7,278 bases of DNA from JANRKT01 sp033763355 (GTDB lineage: Bacteria; Bacteroidota; Bacteroidia; Chitinophagales; Chitinophagaceae). The notes under the pieces were generated by a model. The model saw only the letters and a list, made by a program, of their open reading frames with translations. It ran no database searches and was not told where the DNA came from. The stretch covers positions 1 through 7,278 of the forward strand of contig JANRKT010000183.1 of assembly GCA_033763355.1 (NCBI GenBank), in the 5' to 3' direction. This document shows, piece by piece, positions 4,874 to 7,278 of the stretch; position 1 is the first letter of the stretch, and every line of letters starts with the position of its first letter. Position numbers and translations under genes: made by a program.

Positions 4874-6052
4874 ATGACTGCTAAAACACAGGTTGCCATC
4901 ATCGGTGCAGGCCCCGCAGGGCTCACATTGGCCCTTTTACTTCACAGGGCAGGGATACAATCAACTATTTTAGAATTTCGGAGCAGGGATTATGTTGAGT
5001 CAAGGGTAAGGGCAGGGCTGCTGGAACAAAACACCGTAACATTGTTCAATGAGTTAGGCGTTGCAGACAGGTTAAATAAGGAAGGTTTGCAACATCATGG
5101 GGTGTATCTGAGTTTTGATGAACAACGGACCCGTGTTCCTTTTGATGAACTTACCGGCGGACGCTGCATTACCATTTATGGTCAGCAGGAAGTGGTGAAA
5201 GATTTAATAAAAGCCTGTATTGAAAGGGGAATAGAAATTCAATTTGAAGCAGAAGCAAAACAAATTAATGGTATTGAAACCAATTCTCCCTCCGTTGTCT
5301 GTCAGCAAAACGATCAGCAGCATGTTTTGAACTGCGATTTTGTTGCAGGCTGTGATGGCTTTCACGGCATCGCAAGAAAGTTATTGCCAAAAAAATCTTA
5401 CAATGAGTTCCGGAAAGATTACCCTTTCAGCTGGCTGGGTATTCTGGCTCATGCTAAACCATCCAGCGATGAACTGGTATATGCGTACCATCAGCGTGGG
5501 TTTGCTTTGCACAGTTTAAGAAGTGAAACGGTTAGCCGCTTATATATACAGGTGGATAATGACGATAAAGCGGATAACTGGAGCGATGACAAAATCTGGA
5601 ATGAATTGAGTTTGCGCCTGGGTGCAGAAGGTTTTCATTTAAACACCGGTGAGATTTTTGAAAAAGCCATTACGCCCATGCGGAGTTTTATGATTGATAA
5701 TTTACAATACAGCAGGTTATTTCTTGCAGGAGATGCTGCACATATTGTTCCGCCAACCGGAGGGAAGGGGTTGAACCTCGCAGTTGCGGATATTAAATGG
5801 CTGTCTGAAGCTTTAATTCATTTTTATAAAAACAATAGGGAAAATTTATTACAGGCTTATACAAGCAATGCGTTGCGCCGTGTATGGCGGGCACAGGATT
5901 TCAGTAACTTCATGACCTGTCTGTTCCATAAACAGGCGGAGCATGGCTCGTTTGAATATCATTTGCAAAAAGCGAAATTTGATTACATAAGATTATCGAA
6001 AGCCTATGCCACGACGATTGCGGAGAATTATGTTGGGCTGAAAGAAATATAA
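4874..6052 (+). CDS. pobA: 4-hydroxybenzoate 3-monooxygenase
   Basis: PobA is a group A flavoprotein hydroxylase that uses FAD, O2 and a reduced pyridine nucleotide to convert 4-hydroxybenzoate to protocatechuate. The 392-residue length matches the Pseudomonas enzyme (394). The Rossmann motif GAGPAG is at 11-16, the second flavin/NAD(P)H motif CDGFHG at 160-165, and the FAD-binding GDAAHIVPPTGGKGLN at 286-301. Aligned from memory to the P. fluorescens enzyme, substrate-site residues are conserved: Y203 (Tyr201), S214 (Ser212), R216 (Arg214), R222 (Arg220), Y224 (Tyr222), P294 (Pro293) and Y386 (Tyr385). F35 stands where that enzyme has Arg33, a residue linked to NADPH preference, although Y40 (Tyr38) is kept. 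Expression is probably controlled by the divergent regulator. A hairpin-bearing 164-bp gap separates it from pcaD. Confidence 0.97.
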   Translation: MTAKTQVAIIGAGPAGLTLALLLHRAGIQSTILEFRSRDYVESRVRAGLLEQNTVTLFNELGVADRLNKEGLQHHGVYLSFDEQRTRVPFDELTGGRCITIYGQQEVVKDLIKACIERGIEIQFEAEAKQINGIETNSPSVVCQQNDQQHVLNCDFVAGCDGFHGIARKLLPKKSYNEFRKDYPFSWLGILAHAKPSSDELVYAYHQRGFALHSLRSETVSRLYIQVDNDDKADNWSDDKIWNELSLRLGAEGFHLNTGEIFEKAITPMRSFMIDNLQYSRLFLAGDAAHIVPPTGGKGLNLAVADIKWLSEALIHFYKNNRENLLQAYTSNALRRVWRAQDFSNFMTCLFHKQAEHGSFEYHLQKAKFDYIRLSKAYATTIAENYVGLKEI

Positions 6053-6053
6053 A

Positions 6054-6076
6054 CCCCATTCCCTAAAAGGAAGGGG
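6054..6076. repeat. GC-rich hairpin just after the pobA stop
   Basis: CCCC (6054-6057) plus TTCC (6059-6062) pair with GGAA (6069-6072) plus GGGG (6073-6076), leaving one bulged A and a 6-nt loop. The stem begins two bases after the pobA stop. It is followed by C and seven A on this strand, so it lacks the T-run of a typical intrinsic terminator for pobA. It may slow exonucleases, weaken read-through to pcaD, or be a copy of a dispersed genomic repeat. Confidence 0.5.
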
Positions 6077-6216
6077 CAAAAAAATGTTTAAACCTGAGAG
6101 TTGTTTTTTAGAGCCTGACTACAGAATACATATTAACTTTTGTTGCGCCTGTCCCGCTGCATGCGGAGTCGCACTCTTGTACTACAGTAATTCTGCCGGA
6201 CAATAAAAGTAATAGC
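6077..6216. other. Non-coding remainder of the pobA-pcaD spacer
   Basis: No convincing reading frame is present. ACTACAG occurs twice as a direct repeat (6118-6124 and 6181-6187). CAGAAT (6122-6127) pairs with ATTCTG (6190-6195), and a small CCGC-GCGG dyad lies within a locally GC-richer stretch around 6145-6175. TAACTTTT (6134-6141... within TTAACTTTTG) is a near match to a -7 element, but no -33 fits. The local base composition differs from both flanking genes, which suggests an inserted repeat remnant, without proof. Confidence 0.3.
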
Positions 6217-7011
6217 ATGGAATTTGTAAACATAAACGGACATACTATTCATTATAAGTTTCTTCGTAAAGTTCCGGAAGGGAATGGGAGAAACACCACT
6301 TTCGTTTTCATCAATTCACTGGGAACTGATTTCAGGATTTGGAATGATGTTGCTGATGCATTGAAAGAATACAGTAATATTTTATTATTTGATAAGCGGG
6401 GCCATGGACTAAGCGATGTAGTTGAAAATACCAATGGTTTAAATGATTTTGCAGATGATGTGATTGCTTTGCTGGAATATCTTTCCATAAAAAAATGTAT
6501 TCCGGTTGGATTATCCGTTGGCGGAATGATTGTGCAGATATTAGCCAGCCGCATTCCTGTAAAAATTGAAAAGCTGATTTTTTGCGATACCCGTCATAAG
6601 ATAGGCAATGCGCAAATTTGGAATGACAGGATTACTGCAGTAAAAGAAAAAGGATTGACAAGCATATCAGACGATGTGATGCATAGATGGTTTTCAAAGA
6701 AATTCCGGAATGAAAATGAAATAAAAGTATCCGGGTATAAAAACATGCTGGAACGAACACCGGCAGCAGGTTATATCAAAACCTGCGAAGCCATACGGGA
6801 TGCAGATTTAACGGAGATTGCAAAGCAGATAAAGATTCCTTCATTGTGTATTGTTGGTTCAGAAGATAAATCAACATTGCCGGAAGAAGTAAAAAACCTT
6901 GCAGATTTGATTGAAGGATCAAAGTTTGAAGTGATACAGGGCAGCGGGCATATACCTTGTGTTGATAATCCGGAAGCGTTAAGTAAACTGATTATTGATT
7001 TCATCAAATAA
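6217..7011 (+). CDS. pcaD: 3-oxoadipate enol-lactonase
   Basis: This 264-residue alpha/beta-hydrolase hydrolyses 3-oxoadipate enol-lactone to 3-oxoadipate in the beta-ketoadipate pathway. The opening VNINGHTIHYKF and the oxyanion-hole strand FINSLGTDFRIW (31-42) are typical of PcaD, followed by LLFDKRGHGLSD (56-67). The catalytic triad is readable: S100 in the nucleophile elbow GLSVGG (98-103), D217 in VGSEDKSTLPEEV (213-225) and H245 in GSGHIP (242-247). R126, W135 and W158 in the cap region also fit the family. General alpha/beta-hydrolases look similar, but flanking pobA and pcaC make the PcaD assignment strong. No Shine-Dalgarno sequence is obvious before the ATG. pcaC begins four bases after the stop (TAA followed by in-frame TAG), so the two genes are almost certainly co-transcribed. 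Confidence 0.93.
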   Translation: MEFVNINGHTIHYKFLRKVPEGNGRNTTFVFINSLGTDFRIWNDVADALKEYSNILLFDKRGHGLSDVVENTNGLNDFADDVIALLEYLSIKKCIPVGLSVGGMIVQILASRIPVKIEKLIFCDTRHKIGNAQIWNDRITAVKEKGLTSISDDVMHRWFSKKFRNENEIKVSGYKNMLERTPAAGYIKTCEAIRDADLTEIAKQIKIPSLCIVGSEDKSTLPEEVKNLADLIEGSKFEVIQGSGHIPCVDNPEALSKLIIDFIK

Positions 7012-7015
7012 TAGA

Positions 7016-7278
7016 ATGGCAAATAAAAAGAAACCCGATAAAAAAAGTAACCCCGCTCACCCTCCGCCAGTTGGCGGAGATGGGGACAAGGGCATGCAAA
7101 CCCGCCGCTCTGTTTTAGGCGATGCTCATGTTGACAAAGCCGAAGCGAACAAAACAGACTTTGATGCCGACTTCCAGGAATACATCACCAACAGTGCATG
7201 GGGTGCTGTATGGAGCAGGCCGGGATTGACCAAAAGAGAAAGAAGCCTTATTACGATTGCTTTACTTGCAGCATTGGG
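7016..7278 (+). CDS. pcaC: 4-carboxymuconolactone decarboxylase (partial, 3' end outside window)
   Basis: PcaC decarboxylates gamma-carboxymuconolactone to 3-oxoadipate enol-lactone, the substrate of PcaD. Eighty-seven complete codons are present before the window ends. The recognisable core starts at M27 (MQTRRSVLGDAHVD) and continues with FQEYITNSAWGAVWSRPGL (53-71) and RERSLITIALLAAL (74-87), the highly conserved first part of the carboxymuconolactone decarboxylase domain. From memory, Pseudomonas PcaC has about nine residues before this point, so the 26 here form an extension. It is lysine-rich at first, then PPPVGG. That last part is encoded by a perfect DNA palindrome, suggesting a small repeat that became coding. 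Starting instead at M27 (7094) is possible, but D24-K25-G26 resembles the conserved D-x-G before that methionine. The ATG at 7016 directly follows pcaD. Confidence 0.93.
   Translation, partial: MANKKKPDKKSNPAHPPPVGGDGDKGMQTRRSVLGDAHVDKAEANKTDFDADFQEYITNSAWGAVWSRPGLTKRERSLITIALLAAL
7062..7079. repeat. Perfect palindrome inside the pcaC coding region
   Basis: CTCCGCCA (7062-7069) and TGGCGGAG (7072-7079) are exact reverse complements around a 2-base GT centre. The element is far more GC-rich than the A-rich start of pcaC around it. It lies within codons 16-22 and encodes P16-G21. It resembles short palindromic units that I recall being dispersed in Bacteroidota genomes, but only one copy is in this window. 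Confidence 0.7.

Noticed and set aside
6252..7022. Antisense frames within pcaD (100 and 83 codons)
   Set aside because: They lie opposite pcaD, whose catalytic triad and frame are intact; no motif in either.
1..7278. CRISPR array, tRNA, rRNA or transposase
   Set aside because: No regularly spaced long repeats, cloverleaf-like segment, rRNA-like block or transposase reading frame could be found by eye on either strand.

Overview
The window looks like chromosomal DNA from a member of the Bacteroidota, probably near Chitinophagaceae. That placement is an inference from moderate GC content, T-rich gene leaders without clear Shine-Dalgarno sites, matches to the Bacteroidota -7 element TAnnTTTG, and the character of the proteins. 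No rRNA, tRNA, CRISPR array, transposase or phage gene is visible.

Left part (1-3408), housekeeping metabolism: pyrB (aspartate carbamoyltransferase, 86-1012), coaD (phosphopantetheine adenylyltransferase, 1116-1598) and a MenI/YdiI-type hotdog thioesterase (1630-2061) run rightward. A Nudix hydrolase with an extra N-terminal region (2058-2687) runs leftward and is divergent from pyrE (orotate phosphoribosyltransferase, 2773-3408). PyrB and PyrE catalyse the second and fifth steps of de novo UMP synthesis. The pyrB-coaD spacer holds a degenerate 7-bp tandem repeat and a 12-bp inverted repeat.

Middle (3434-3796): a small exported heavy-metal-associated (HMA) protein with a CxxC metal site follows pyrE closely. 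It meets the next gene tail to tail.

Right part (3793-7278), 4-hydroxybenzoate/protocatechuate catabolism: a PobR-like AraC-family regulator (leftward) is divergent from pobA (4-hydroxybenzoate 3-monooxygenase). After pobA come pcaD (3-oxoadipate enol-lactonase) and pcaC (4-carboxymuconolactone decarboxylase), which is cut by the window edge. The expected logic is that the regulator senses 4-hydroxybenzoate, PobA makes protocatechuate, and PcaC and PcaD carry out the decarboxylation and lactone hydrolysis steps of the beta-ketoadipate pathway. The ring-cleavage dioxygenase (pcaGH) and cycloisomerase (pcaB) are not in the window and probably lie downstream.

The gene content is recognisable, and I see no wholly new system. 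The points most worth a second look are regulatory or repeat-like. They are a direct repeat of TTATCCAA spaced exactly 21 bp in the regulator/pobA spacer (a classic AraC-family geometry), nested dyads beside it, a palindrome embedded in frame in the N-terminus of PcaC, and the 7-bp repeat run ahead of coaD.
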